A DNA stretch of 31,157 nt from Gonium pectorale (lineage: Eukaryota; Chlorophyta; Chlorophyceae; Chlamydomonadales; Volvocaceae), in NCBI GenBank assembly GCA_001584585.1, contig LSYV01000006.1, forward strand, positions 2,740,149 through 2,771,305, written 5' to 3'. The notes under the pieces were generated by a model. It worked only from the letters and a program-made list of their open reading frames with translations. It was not told the origin of the DNA and did not search any database. A program made the position numbers and the translations under genes. Numbering within the stretch: the first letter of the stretch is position 1; every line of letters starts with the position of its first letter. Of this stretch, positions 9,938 through 23,600 are shown in pieces.

Positions 9938-12900
9938 TCACGCCGGCGGGGCGATGTTCACGACGCCCCGCTTCCCAGTGAGCATCTCCAGCAGCTCCAC
10001 CGCCGCCACCTCGCCCTGGTCGGCGGCCAGCTCAGCGGGCGTCTGGCCGTTCTGCCGGAAAGGACAATGTTTGGGCCGGGAGCTGGATTCGGGTTCAGGT
10101 CTAACACTCCAGTTGGGAAGCTGCGCGACCAAGAGGGATCTCCAACGCTACCGTGGTCACATGTTTGGCACATCTTTGCGTTTGTGCCGAAGTCCTTACT
10201 TGCAAAAGGACGTATGCACTCTGGCAGTTCAACGACGTGCACATGCGACCTTCAACTACGTTTTGGGTACTGGTCTTGGCAACATGGCCGGAGATCACCG
10301 CCGCTCAGGCACTTCACCGATGCAGAGACTGTTAGGCGTGCACCGGGCCCCGACCAGCTCACCGCGTCCCTTGCACTCGGGTCGGCTCCCGCCCGCAGGA
10401 GCGACCCCACAATGTCCGTCCGGCCCAACGCGCCGGCCACGTGGAGCGGCGTGCGGCCCCCCTGCGGTGCGCGGCAACAGGCAGGAGCCGTGCAGCAAGG
10501 CAGCGGTAAAAGGATGACAGCGCGGCTGCCCGCCGGTGCGGCATGTGCCGCGTGCGGGTATCGTCTTACGGACTGCTATTGTTAGTGCTGTGTCCTGTGC
10601 CGCGCCCGGTTCAGCTGCGGTGCGACTGATCGCCCCCCCCCCTTGGGCCCCTTGCCGTCCAACCTTCCATATTATTGTCCCCTTCCAACTTCTCTTGCAG
10701 CGACACCGACGCGATGCAGCAGTGCAGTGCCCATCTTGCTTGGTGCCCCACCTTCCCTCGAGCGGCGACGCTTGCTCCGGAGCGCAGCAGCAGCCGCACC
10801 AGCTCCGCATTGCGCCCCGCGGCCGCGTAGTGCAGTGGCGTGTCGCCGTCCTGGGGAAGGGGGGCGGGGCGGGGGGGGGGCGGGAGGAGCGGGGACGGGA
10901 GGCGGGGATGGGAGGCCTGTGTTGAGGCGGATTGCCCAGGGGTCAACAAGGAAGAGGGCGACCGTACGGGCGGCTCCTCGGACATACCGGCACGCTTACC
11001 GCCGCAACTAGGCACGAGCTGGAGCCGTTGAGTGAGTTACACACACACACACACACACACGCACACACACACACGCTTGAGGCATGCAGCAGCGCCCCCT
11101 CCATCGCTTGCTGGTCCTCGAGGATGCTGTGGGCACCCGCAGCCGCCGCACCACCGCTCCACACCGTTGCCTCTACGCGCACTGGCCCCGAGGACAGGCA
11201 TCGAGGGATGCAGGCATCGCGCTATGCTCCACGAGCACGAGCCCGCCCCATCCCTCTGCTCCCCCACGGAGCTCCCTCGCCCCCGCGCGCGCCTGCTGCC
11301 AACCTGGTCTCGCGCCGCGATGCTCGCCCCGCACTTGAGCAGCGTCTCCGCCACCCGCAGGTGACCGTTGCTGGCCGCCATGTGGAGCGGAGTGCGACCC
11401 AGCTGCCGGGGCGGGGCAGGGAAGGGAAGAGCGGGTGTGGGCATACAGGCGACGAAAGACATGGAAACGGCAAACACGGTGGCGTGCGTGTGTGGGCGGG
11501 ACAGTATGGATGAGGGGAAGCCGGAGTTCGAAACACTCAGGCTGCCCCACAAGCTCGGGGCCGGTAAGGCGGGTAGGAGGCTGGCCGCCCGCTGAGGTTT
11601 GCCTTGCGAAACAGCCCTGTCCTGTACCCACCAGGCAATCACCACATGCCCCTGTCGACCCTGTGGCCCCCTCGTGCGCCCCCGCACCTCGGCCCTCGCG
11701 TCCGGGTCCGCCCCCGCCCGCAGCAGCGCCTCCGCCGCCTCCATGTGGCCGTCGATGGCGGCCATGTGGAGCGGCGTGCGGCCTCTCTGCGACAGGGCGG
11801 CATGAAGGGCACCCAACATTGGTCCAGAATGCAAGGGATTGAAGTGGAGTTATAAAGCACCGGAGCCACATGATAAGCCGGAAGCACATTGCGAGTAGCA
11901 GGATGGTCTGTGAACGGACACGACGACGGAGGGTCGTGCCTTGTGTGCGCGGCTGCTGCTCCATTGCCCTCCGCTACGTCATGAGTTGCCCCACGTGCGC
12001 AGTATGTCGGAGGAGACACGGGTGACCTCACCTCTCCCTTGGCCGTGGCGTCCGCCCCGGCTCGGAGCAGCAGCTGGACAACGGGGGTGCTCCCCGCCCT
12101 GCTCGCGTAGTGCAGCGCCGTGTCGCCGTCCTGCCAGCGGGTTGCAAAGACGTACGACCGCGTCACGTACGACGGCAGAGGAGGCCCTGGCGCTGCGTCA
12201 TTTGCACCAGCCGCACCGGCACCTGAGCACCAGCGCCGTGCCGGACCAGCAGCTTGCGACAGAAACCACGATCATGGAAACACTTAGTTTGGGACACCGC
12301 TGCCGAGTACCAAGCTCGTAACAACCACGTGCCGCTTGACCCGACGAGTTTACTACCCTCGCCCGTCCCGTACAGTACACCGTTGCTGCCCGGGTACGAC
12401 TAACCGGGAGCAAAGGCCTGCCGTACATCCCGTACCTTGTCCGGCGAGGAGAGACCCGCGCCGGCGCTCAACAGCGAGCGCACCACCTCCGGATGGCCCT
12501 GGCCGGCGGCCATGTGCAGCGGCGTGGCGAGCGCCTGGGTGCCGCAAGGCGGCGAAGGGCAGACCGGCGCAGGTGCGTGGCGTGGAAGCGCGCTCGTGAC
12601 GATGAGGCCACGGGACACCCAATTATCATGTACGGCACAGCACCACTACTTTGCACGGCACAGCCCCGAGAGCACGTGCAGCTCGCGTGCGCGACAGAGG
12701 CCCCAGAAGTCAGCAGCGCGAGCAAGGCTTTTGCCTGCAGGGCGGGTGGCGGTATCCGCAACGGCAGTACGGCAACGGTGCACGCGGTGCACGCGGAGGA
12801 ACGGGCCGCAGCCGCGCGCGTAGCACCGCACCTCCGTCACCACGGTCGGGTCCGCCCCTGCGCGCAGCAGCGCCTCCATCGCCTCCACGTGGCCAAAGTT

Positions 12901-14616
12901 GGCGGCCATGTGGAGGGGCGTGGCGTGTCCCTGACGAGGGGAGTTCCGTTGGGCAGGGGCAGGAAGTACACATTCACAGGGGGGCACCAGAGCACAGGAG
13001 AGGGTGTGGAGGGGGACACAAGCGCACAACAGCAGGTCGGGATGGGAGTCCCGCTGGCAGGATGGAGCACCGAAGCGCCCATAAGCAAGAGCATTGTGAG
13101 GTTGCCCTGCAGGGACCACGATCGCACAGCACGATCAAATCTGTCTCAACCAGTGGCCAATGGCACATTGCCCCAACAGAGCGGGTGCCGGCAGGTCGTG
13201 TTACTGCTCGCCTGCCCCGTGGCGTGGACGTCCGCCCCCGCCCGCAGCAGCGCCTCCAGCACCGGTGCGCAGCCCTTGCGTGCGGCGTAGTGCAGCGCCG
13301 CGTCGCCGTCCTGCGGTGCGGGGGGGGGGCGGAGGGGCCAGGGGCAGTCTGGGTCCCAGACCTAAGCACGTGTCTCCAGGCAAGACCAGGCAGCAACCAT
13401 GACACCATGAGTCCTAACATGGGTGGCATCACACAGAGCCGGGCGCGCTCGGATTGCACTTCTTTATTCGTTCCGGCATTCGGAAGGCCACCCCACTGCC
13501 AGGCAGGGGCCACCCCTCCGGGAAAGAACGACGAGGCCACACCTCATCGGCAGCCATAACCACAGCCCCCGCCCGCAGCAGCGCCTCCACGACAGGTGCG
13601 TGGCCGTTGTTGGCCGCCATGTGGAGGGGCGTGCGGTTTCTCTGGTTGAGGGGGGGGCGAGGACGGAGCCACATGACATACGGACGTGACGCGGTTGAGG
13701 GGTCACCCACTTGCTTGTAGCCGACACGCAAATGCCAGTTCGGTACTGGGTGCCTGCGTTGGAACGTTGACGTCGCCGCGAGGAGTCCGCGTGCCTGCAT
13801 TGCGCATCTATGCAGGCGCAGGCTCGCAGCCGTGCCCGTCTTTCGTCATGCCTCCGCCAGTGCCTTCAACAGGTGTCTACGGCGGATGGCTGCCGGATCA
13901 GGTAAGAATGCGGCCCCGAACGGACTGCGCGAAATGCCCTGGTGTGGCCGCGCCTACCTCGGCCTTTGCGCAGGGGTCGGCACCCGCCCGCAGCAGCGCC
14001 TCCACGATACCCAACCGGCCGTCGATGCAGACCATGTGGAGCGCCGTGCGGTCGAGCTGCGGGGGAGGGGACCAGGCATTGGGGTTTCGGACAGCAGCGC
14101 AGACTTGTGGGGGAAAGGCCGTTGAGGTGCAGGCGGGCAAGCCACCGCAGGCGTCAGGCAGAGGCAAGGCGCAGGCAGAGGCTGAGGGCTCGGACGCCGG
14201 GCACACGCACGGGAAAGGCCGCTCGTTGATAATGCTGATTGTGGCGAGGGGTGTTGGTGGGGAATGGCTGCCAAAGTGGCCAAAGCTTGCGTTCCGCTAA
14301 GGGGCGGTGCAGGGCGGGGCGGGGGTAAGTAACCGCGGACAAGAGACAGTGTGGCTGGATGGCACACGTATGGCCCATCCATTGCCCCAGGGGTCCTTGT
14401 GTGGCTCGTGGGCCAGTCTCCAGGCAGCGTCAAGTGCACACCAGCTGAACGCCCCTTGTTTCACAAGGTGTGATGCGACACAAATGGAGGATAACGCTTC
14501 CCGCTCCCAACACGCACCTCCCCTTTCGCGGCAACATCGGCTCCGTAGCGCAGCAGCAACTCCACAGCCTCTTCATGGCCCTTCTTGCTCGCGTAGTGCA
14601 GCGCAGTCTCGTCGGT
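9938..14616 (-). repeat. Ankyrin exons R28-R39, ending the gene
   Basis: R28 14518-14616 (A), R29 13958-14056 (B), R30 13543-13641 (C), R31 13212-13310 (A, GC donor), R32 12832-12930 (B), R33 12436-12534 (C), R34 12032-12130 (A), R35 11688-11786 (B), R36 11304-11402 (C), R37 10752-10850 (A), R38 10363-10461 (B), R39 9938-10051 (terminal, TPAELAADQGEVAAVELLE, then a short tail and stop). R39 replaces the LH turn with AE, as capping repeats often do. The A-B-C order is unbroken from R28 to R38. Confidence 0.9.
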
Positions 14617-17600
14617 CTGCTGCCAGCGGACGGGTATCGGTAGTTGCGCAGCAGGGCGACCGACAGCAGCAGGGCGATCGACAATGAGCCGCAGGGCGTC
14701 GGTGATGCGCAAGGTAAGCATTGCGTGCAGGACAGCCGACCGCGTGCTGACAGGGCGCGGCTCCCCGTGCATGCCGCCCAGCCCCGACCCCCATCGTCAA
14801 CCCTCGAAATGAGGTCCGACGCTTGCATCATGCATCATGCACCTTGCACGATGCACGCTGCGCCCAAAGCCACGCTGCGCCCAAGGCCCCAAACGGCGCC
14901 ACCGCGTGCGCCATACGTTGCCTGCGGGGAGGCTACACAGCAGACTCCTCCCTCTACGGCACTCTACAAGAGCTGTCCGATGTACCTGTACGTATGCATG
15001 CGTTCCCCCGCCCGCAACCCCCGGCCCACCAGCGCCGTCGCGTTCGGGTCGGCCCCCGCTCGCAGGAGCAGCTCCATGGTGCGAAGGTGGCCGTCGGCGC
15101 AAGCTACATGCAGGGCTGAGCGGCCAAACTGCGGGCCAAAACAGCCACAACCGGATCGGGGTTCGGGATTCAGCCGGCCGGTACAGGGCACCGGGATTCA
15201 GCCGGCCGGTACGGGGCACGCGACGGTGTGTGCAGCCAAGGGTGCCGGGGTGCAGAGTTTGCAGCCAATGACGGCCAGTGGATGCCGGACGCAGGGGATC
15301 AATCGTGTCACGCGTGAGATTCCCCCTGGTACAGACCGCGGCTTTGGCGCACGGGCCAGTGGAGAAATGGTATGCACCAACAACTGTGCCGGTGGGGTAG
15401 TAGTGATCTCCGCACATACGCACGCACCTCCCCTTTGGCGCCAACCTCTGCTCCGGAGCGCAGCAGCAGTTCCACAGCCTCGGCGTTGCCTCGTTTGCTC
15501 GCGTAGTGCAGCGCGGTGTCGCCATCCTATCTCAGATACCCCATGGATATGTGGGGGGGGGGAAGGGGAAGGGGGGGCGTACGTCAGAGCGACTTGTTGG
15601 CAAGGAGCACCCAAGAGGCGTGACAGGCGGGGGGGATGGGGGTTCCATTCAAGGACCTCAGAACCTCAAGACATCAAACGCCTACAACACCATCTCATAT
15701 GCGTGACTTAGATATTGGGTATCCTATCACAGCCAGCGGTGTGGCATCCGGAGGGGGCAAGAGGCGCGCCACAAAGCCACCGCAGCCGCCACCTTCGCGC
15801 ACCTTGTCTCCCAGGGACACATCGGCGCCCGCACGCAGGAGCGCCTCCAGCGCCGCCACCAGCCCGTTGCTGGCGGCCAGGTGGAGTGGAGTGTTGCCCT
15901 GCCAGGATGCGAAGGTTACGTTTGCGTCAGAGACCAAGCACTGCATGCGGTCTCCTCGCACACGCCCAGACGCTGCGACCCACATCAGATCAGAGGGCAT
16001 ATTTGGCTGCAACGGAAGCGGACACAGGGAGGCAATCAAGCACAACGGCAACCAGATAGCACGAGCGCGCAACTGCTGCTTAGCTACCTCCACGGCCTTT
16101 GCTCTGGGGTCCGCCCCCGCTTCGAGCAGCGCCTCCATGGCGTGCAGGTGGCCGTGTATGGCTGCCAGGTGGAGCGGCGTGCGCCGCCTCTGCGCTCGGG
16201 AAGCCAAGGGAGACGGGAGACGGGAGAGAGCACCTAAAACTGAATGCACGAGTACGTCAGACGCGCGTATTCACTGCGCGGGAATGCAGCTGGGTCACCC
16301 AACCTAGATCGCCGCCGATTCAGGACTGAGCTAGCGCACGTGGTACAGTTGGCAATGAAGCTGATTCGTGTGTCATGGTTCATGCCCTGCCGTGTCGGGC
16401 GGCGCTCACCTCTCCCTCCGCTTCAACAGCTGACCCCGCCTGGAGCAGCGCCCTCACAGCCAGCGCATGACCCGTGCGGCACGCAAAGTGAAGCGGCGTC
16501 TCGCCGTCCTGCGGAAGTGGGCCGGCCCGCGAGGTCGGGGTTATAGAGCGGCGGCAAAGACAGAACTACACACGTGAATCCGCATGACCCGTAAAAGGTA
16601 TGTGTTCCGTACAGCCCCCACGGCCCCCTCCGGCCCTATCCCCCGCCTACCGGATCGCCCGCAGAGAGGTCCGCTCCCGCACGGACAAGCGCCTCCACGA
16701 CCAAGGTGTGGCCATTTGCGGAGGCCATGTGTAGCGGAGTGCGATTCTCCTGTAGGGGTGGAGCGCGGCGGGCAGCCTGATGTACGGCACCCCATAACGC
16801 TGCTGTAGATACCCAGGAGAGCAAACCGAGCAGCGCGAGGCGAGGGGGGTGCGGCTGGGCGGCAGGTGGCAGCCCGTTCTGCCGCGCGCAGACTTGCAGT
16901 TGCAGAGGTCCAACGCAGCCTCAGTGCCGTGCTGCAATACCCACTCGATCGTCGGGCATTGTGTGACCCGCACGTCCGGCCAGCAGCCATGGCTCCACCC
17001 CGCCCTGCCCTGTGCGCGGAACGAACTCCCCACACGCACCTCGGCCCTCGCGTCCGGGTCCGCCCCCGCCCGCAGCAGCGCCTCCACTACCTCCAGGTGG
17101 CCGTCGATGGCGGCCATGTGGAGCGGCGTGCGGCCCAGCTGCGACGGGGCGTGTGGACAGAAACCCAGCCAGGGGGGGGGTCGTCGTGTAGAGGTAACGG
17201 AGCGATACGGTAGGCACGTGGAGGCGTAGCAGTGCGGAGCAGTGACATGCTGGCTCCTCGGTGGAAGAAGGCTGGTACCCTCAACGTGCGCGATACGCCG
17301 CACGCATGCACACATGAGATCGCTCGCAACCGAGGTCGGGCCCCGATACAATTGCACGACACTGCGCCCTCGCGCAGGTACACAGCCAGCCCCCCTGCGC
17401 CCTCGCGCAGGTACACAGCCAGGACCCCTGCGCTGCGCTGACCGGGTGCCGGGCTCCTACCTCTCCACTGGCAGAGACGTCCGCGCCCGCCTGCAGCAGC
17501 ACCTCCACCACCCCGGTGTGCCCCCGCGTGCTCGCGAAGTGGAGCGCGGTGTCGCCGTCCTGCGCGTCGCGGCCGCCCGCGGGGACGGGGGCGGCTGTCA

Positions 17601-20600
17601 AGCGCCTCGCCGACATGCGATTCCTGAACCCCCTTGCCGGCGCCCCTGGCATGGCGGCTTTCCCGCGAGAGGGCGCTCGGGAGTCGTGTCGTGGCGACAA
17701 TCCAAGAAGCTGCTGCATGTGGTCAGGCATGCCGCGTACGTATCTACGCATACGCATATGTGATGCTGCAAGCCCATAGCCCCGTGCCGTGAGCCACCGC
17801 CCCACAGCAGCTCAGCTACTGGTGCGGTGTGGGTGTTGCCGCCTGCTGCCCGCCGCCCACCTCGTCTGCAGCGGCCACATCAGCACCGTGGCGGATCAGC
17901 AGCTCCGCCACCTTCGCGTGGCCGCCGTTGGCCGCCATCATCAGCGCGCTGTGATGGTTCTGAGCAGGTGGGGTGGGATAGGGGCGGAGCGGAGCGAAGT
18001 GGGAGGAGGGAGGAGGGAGCGCGGAAATGAACGGCATCATGACGACAGGCGGAGCGCGCCCGGCAGAGGGGCGGAGCGGCGGCGAGCCGGGTTACTAGTA
18101 TATCTCCGACCGACAGCCACGTTACAGAAGCAGTGGAGCTAGCAGAGGGGCGAAAGAGGTGAGTGGACCCACGCAGCAGGCGTCGAGGGCAGGGCGCAGG
18201 GAAGCGCCCCCCGCCCATGAGGGGTACGCCGTCTGCGTTCATGAGATGACCAAACACGAGGAAACCGGCCAACGTTCAGTAAGCAAAAAAACGCTGCGAA
18301 ACCCCGCACTGCCCGCTGAGCACCGTGAAAGTGTGCAATACATTGAAGCGGCCCCATCCGCCCCGATGATCAAGCAACCTACCTGCTCGCGTGCTGAGAC
18401 GTCTGCCCCCGCCCGCAGCAGCGCCTCCACGACCGCAACGTGCCCGTTGGTGGCGGCCAAGTGGAGGGGGGTGGTCTCAACCTGTACGGGGGAGCACGAC
18501 CACACGGGAGTGGGAGATCGTCGATGGTGACTATATCTGGTGCGGAGTTGAATCACGTCGTCACGGCTGGCGTCCGTTTTGTAGCTGCCTGTAGACCTTG
18601 TTGTGTCGCGGGGCCCCCTCGCGCACCCACGTACCTCGGCCTTTGCGTCCGGGTCCGCCCCCGCCCGCAGCAGCGCCTCCACTGCCTCCAGGTGGCCGGC
18701 AATGGCGGCCATGTGGAGCGGCGTGGCGTCCCGCTGCACACACGACATGTGAGGACCAGCCGGGAAAGCATGCAGACAGACGGGGCGAGTAAGCGCATTT
18801 CGCGGGACCTGGGGCACTACTTTGTCAACGTTTGAAGACTCCTGGTCCTAAAGCAGGTGCTGGGCGCTGAATGTCCGCGACGTAGGCCATATTTGCTTCC
18901 TCTCGCAGTGTAGCCCCACACTCTTGGTTTCTGTACACTATGGGCGCCTAGTCTCTGTACCCTATGGGCACAGCTGGCACGATGGCTGCCTCCATCTTGC
19001 GGCGGGAAACTGTTCCCGCACCCCACCCCCCGAAGTAAAACAGCATGAGAACAGCGTGAGGGACGCACAGCGTGCTGCAGGCTCGGATGCAGGAGCTGGA
19101 GGCTGCGCGCCGACTCACCTCCCCCTGCGCGGCCACCGCCGCGCCCGACCGAAGGAGTAGCTCAACCGTCCTAGTGCCCCCCTTGCCGCTGGCGTAGTGC
19201 AGCGGGGTGCTGCCGACCTGTCGGGGGTGCGGCGACCAACGGGCTGGGGCCTGGTGATGTACCGTCTGCAGTCCCAGTAACCGCAGCCGAAACTGCAGTC
19301 CTATAAATGGTGCTTGTCGGCCCTCACACTGGGGTTCGACGAGCGACGCGTAGGCGCTCTGGATATGCGCAACGCCCCAGGCACGGCACACGCGCAAGTA
19401 CGATGCTCCCATGCACGTAGGCAGCAGGGGGCGGTGCTCGTGCGGCTGACCTCGTCGGGTGCATTGACATCCGCTCCGCTGGCGAGCAGCGCCTCAGCGA
19501 CCTCCGTCCGGTCGCAGGCGCAGGCCACATGGAGCGGAGCGCGGTTGATCTGCGGCGGGGGGGCGGCACGGTCCCGTGCACTGGCTTGAGGCGGTCGGAC
19601 ACAGGGACGGCGCAAAGCCCCACACAGCACGAACGCCCATCGCTCGCGAACCCCCTTGCGACATGCCGCGCCCGCGCCATCAAGCAAGCCATCCAGCCAC
19701 CAAGCGACGCCGCCCGCCACCACGGAGCCGTTGTTTGCTGCTACCCCGTTAACACAACACCCCCAACACACCTCGGCTCTTGCGTTCGGATCGGCCTTGG
19801 CCTGCAGGAGGACCTGCACCGTGCCCACGAACCCGTCCACCGCGGCCATGTGGAGGGCAGTTCGCTTCCTCTGCCGCCCGCGAGGGAGCGGCAGCGAGGC
19901 GCGGGGCAAGGGAACGTACATCAGCACTTGCGCACTCAACTCAAGTATGGGCCCGAAATGCCGGCGGCCCAATTTTTGTAGTAACAGCCCACCCACCAGG
20001 TGGGCAAACGGGTGGCCCTGCTTGCGGGCTCAGAGACACGTGCTCCGGCCCCGGATGCCGCACGCGTTCTAATTTTTGTTGCACAGGTAAGCCGGTTCCG
20101 CGCCCTGCACCATCAACTTACGCAGCTATGAACTGCCATAGATCGGCCTTCACTGACCTCTCCCCTGGCTGCGACGTCAGCTCCGGCGTGCAGAAGCGCC
20201 GCCACCAGCTCCGTGTGACCCATCCTGCTCGCGTAATGCAGCGCCGTGTCGCCGTCCTGTGGGGTTTTCCACAGTTACAAGAAACCAATCCCATTGAAAA
20301 CATCCGGCAGTAGCGGGGCCCCAAGCGGAGCGGAGCACGTAATCACCAGAACAAGGAAAGGACCATACGCCAGACGCCGGGACCTCCAGCCGATATAACG
20401 GCGCATGTCAGGCGCCAGACGAGACCTGATCCCTGGTCCAGGTGGGCAGGTCAAGCTGGCAGGCGTGTCACACCGCCCCGCCCCGCCCCGCGCCCCACCT
20501 CGTCTCCCATGCCTACATCCGCCCCGGCCGCCAGCAGCACCTCCAGAGCCCGCAGGCGGCCGTTGCAAGCCGCCATGTGAAGCGGCACACGGCCGGCCTG

Positions 20601-23600
20601 CGGGAGGGGGTCGTGCGGAGACCGATGATTCCCAGTGACATGGTGCATGGCGAAGGGGACCGCTGGGCGAGTACAGCCGGACAGACAGAAAGAAGACTCG
20701 CGGGGCTTGCAGAACCGTCGACCAGGGCCCCAGTTATGATTCCACAGACCGGTAGCTATAAAAGCAGGGCAGAATGGTTGGTTCTGGAGCGCCGACTGGT
20801 CAGAGGGACGAGGCACCTCTAGGCCGTCGTTTTCTACTCACAACATTGCTTACTTGTCGCCACGTGGCATGGCCCCACCCACCCCGTCACACCGTCACAC
20901 CGTCAGACCGTCTCATCGGCGACAGCGCGCACCTCAGACTGCGCGTTGGGGTCCGCACCCGCGCGCAGGAGCGCCTCCATCACAGCGGCATGGCCGTCGA
21001 TCGCAGCCTTGGCCAGGGCCGTCCTCCCCTCCTGCAGGAGGTGTGCAGCGGTGCAGAGCGTCACCGCGGGCAGTTGGGCACCTTCCTTCCCACCCGTCCA
21101 TGAGCGTGCGTTTGAGCCCCGGCGGGGCCAAGGACCCTGGGCAGCCGAGGACCAGGGCGGACCCGCCGGGCTCCCCCCGCCAGGCACCAGGCAGGAGCCA
21201 TCCCCCCCAGAAGCAGGTCTGCAACATCCAGCCAGGGACGGGGGAGCGACGCGGCAGGCGGCGGGACTCACCTTGCCCCTGGCGTGCACGTCCGCCCCGG
21301 CCGCGAGCAGCGCCTCCACCACCCCCAGGTGGCCGCACGCGCTCGCGTCGTGGAGCGGCGTGTCACCGTCCTGAGCGGACGCAGCGCAAGGTCGACATCG
21401 GACTGGACTTTTTGTTGTGAGGGCTCATGTAAGGCAGGCGACAGTTAGGCGACGGTTAAGAAGATACATGGAGAGCACCCACACACGCCCGCACAGGGAG
21501 ACCCACAGTACCAAGAAAACGCCCGCTGGTGCCGCCTCCTACTGCGAGCGGTGAGGGCTTGGCGCGACCATACCTTGTCAACGGCAGAGACTGAGGCGCC
21601 CCCTGTGAGCAGCGCCTGCACCACCGCCTGGTTTCCGTGGAACGCCGCCGCGTGGAGGCAGGTGCGGCCGTCCTGCCCGGGGCGGGGGTGGGGTGGGGTT
21701 GGCGACCCATGTACGGAAGAGTCCACAGCCCAGCGCGAGCCGACCGGCCAGGGCATGGTGTGCCAGGGCGTAGGTGGCATCGGACCTCTCCAGTCGCATA
21801 CGACCACTGCTCCCGCAAATGACTGAGTGACGTGCTCATACGTCAGCGTCATTGGTGACGGGCGCATTACAGGCGCCATACGTGCTTGTTATGATGCTCC
21901 ATCCCTTCCGCCCTTTAGGCACGATCCCCTGGAGCTACGTGTGGCCATACACGTACCGCACGCCGAACACGAGCACCCTCTCACCCGGCGTGTCGCGTCG
22001 GTGCTGGCGCCTGCTTGCAGCAACAGATGGGCCACACCCTCATGGCCCTTGGCGCAGGCGTAATGCAGCGGCGTGGCCCCATCCTGCGGACATGAAATCC
22101 AAGTCAAGAACGCAATGGCATTCATGCGTCTTGCGAGCGAGCCACCCATCAAGCGCCACAATCCCAGTTGCCCATGCAGGCACTCGCCCAGCCACCAAGC
22201 ACCAGGCGCCTTGGCGTGTAGCGGACGAGCTGGGTGCCCTGTCCCGTCTCAAATGCCCGTGGAGCAACGGGCTGCTGGCTGCTGACTGCTGGCCCGTACA
22301 CTCGTTTGGCGCTTACCACCGCCAACGCTTCAGCGCCTGCACCGGCCGCCAGAAGCACCCCCACCACTCCGTCGTGGCCGTAAATCGATGCCACGTGCAA
22401 TGGCGTCCGGCCCGCCTGCGGGGCGTGCCGCACATGCCGTACACGTGATACACAATTAGCAGTGCAGCGGCGGCAGCACAGGACAGGGGGCAGGGGGCGA
22501 TGGCCATTACCGTGCATTTCTGTGTCCTTACGACCGCGCTCCCAGCTAGCCCCACATCAACCGTTACACCTTTGAGGATACATACGGGGCAGCCTACGCT
22601 CGCCGGCCTTGCCTAAGGCAACGTAGTCTGTACCGACATTCGCACTCCCTGCTGGGTGCTGCCGTGTCCTGCTTGACATTCGCACTCCCTGCCGGGCGCT
22701 GGCGTGTCCTGATTGACTCCTGGTATCTGCCGGTGAGCACATCGTGGCCTCCACCGAGTATATGGATGCCCGTTCAGAGGAGCCGCTCGGTGCAGCTGTC
22801 GGCTCAAGCGACAGACTACGTATAAAGCAGTGCGCGCGAGCTGCCCGAGCAAGAGAACAGTGGTTGCAGGACTGGTGCAGCGCACGCACCTCATCCGCAG
22901 CCGACGTGTCGGCCTGTGCGCCCAGCAGCACATGAGTCCCCTCCACGTGACCGTGGCGAGCGGCCATGTGGAGGGGTACGCACGCGGCCTGGGGGCGAGC
23001 ATGTACGATAGACGCAGCCGCGAGACGGTCAGATGTCAGATGTCGGGCAGAGAAGATAGGCTCAGCACGTACGGCACGGCATGCAGGACGCAGGTGCGTG
23101 GAGCCTGCCGTGTGCCAAGGCACCACACTGGCCAAGACCGACCAAGGGGGGCGAGCCCAAGTGTCAGACCCGAGGGTCTTCTCCTGGCGCCGCCATATAT
23201 GCGGTGCGGCCCGCCCCACAGCAGCGGCGCGTTGCGACGCGCGCGATGAGGCAATGCGTGGCGCACCCTGTGACGGCCCCGCCACCAACCTTGGCGCGCG
23301 CGTTTGGGTCTGCGCCCGCGCGGAGAAGGGCCTCCATGACTCGCGCGTGACCATCAATTGATGCCATGTGGAGGGACGTCCGGTCGTCCTGAAAAAGCGG
23401 CAAGCAGGCATGTTACGGCCCGCCGCTCTGCAATCTACACTAGACGCGGCGCGACGCGACCCACCGTGCCCCTGGCGTGCACGTCCGCCCCGGCCGCGAG
23501 CAGCGCCTCCACCACCCCCAGGTGGCCACACGCGCTCGCGTCGTGGAGCGGCGTGTCACCGTCCTGAGCGGATGCAGCGGAGCAGATTCAGGGGGTGAAG

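Larger units (their letters stand above)
15030..17559 (-). repeat. Ankyrin exons R20-R27
   Basis: R20 17461-17559 (A), R21 17040-17138 (B, close to consensus), R22 16651-16749 (C), R23 16410-16508 (A), R24 16088-16189 (B; 102 bp, one extra codon before the donor GAG|GTAGCT), R25 15803-15898 (C; 96 bp, one codon short at its start), R26 15428-15526 (A; its acceptor is TAG rather than the usual CAG), R27 15030-15128 (B). A class C exon is missing after R27. R24 could alternatively splice at GCC|GTGGAG, giving 96 bp. Confidence 0.88.

Noticed and set aside
14617..15029. A degenerate class C ankyrin exon to fill the gap after R27
   Set aside because: A stretch on the minus strand (SAVLHAMLTLRITDALRLI) faintly resembles a repeat, but no acceptor and donor give a phase-0 exon and the second helix and loop do not fit.
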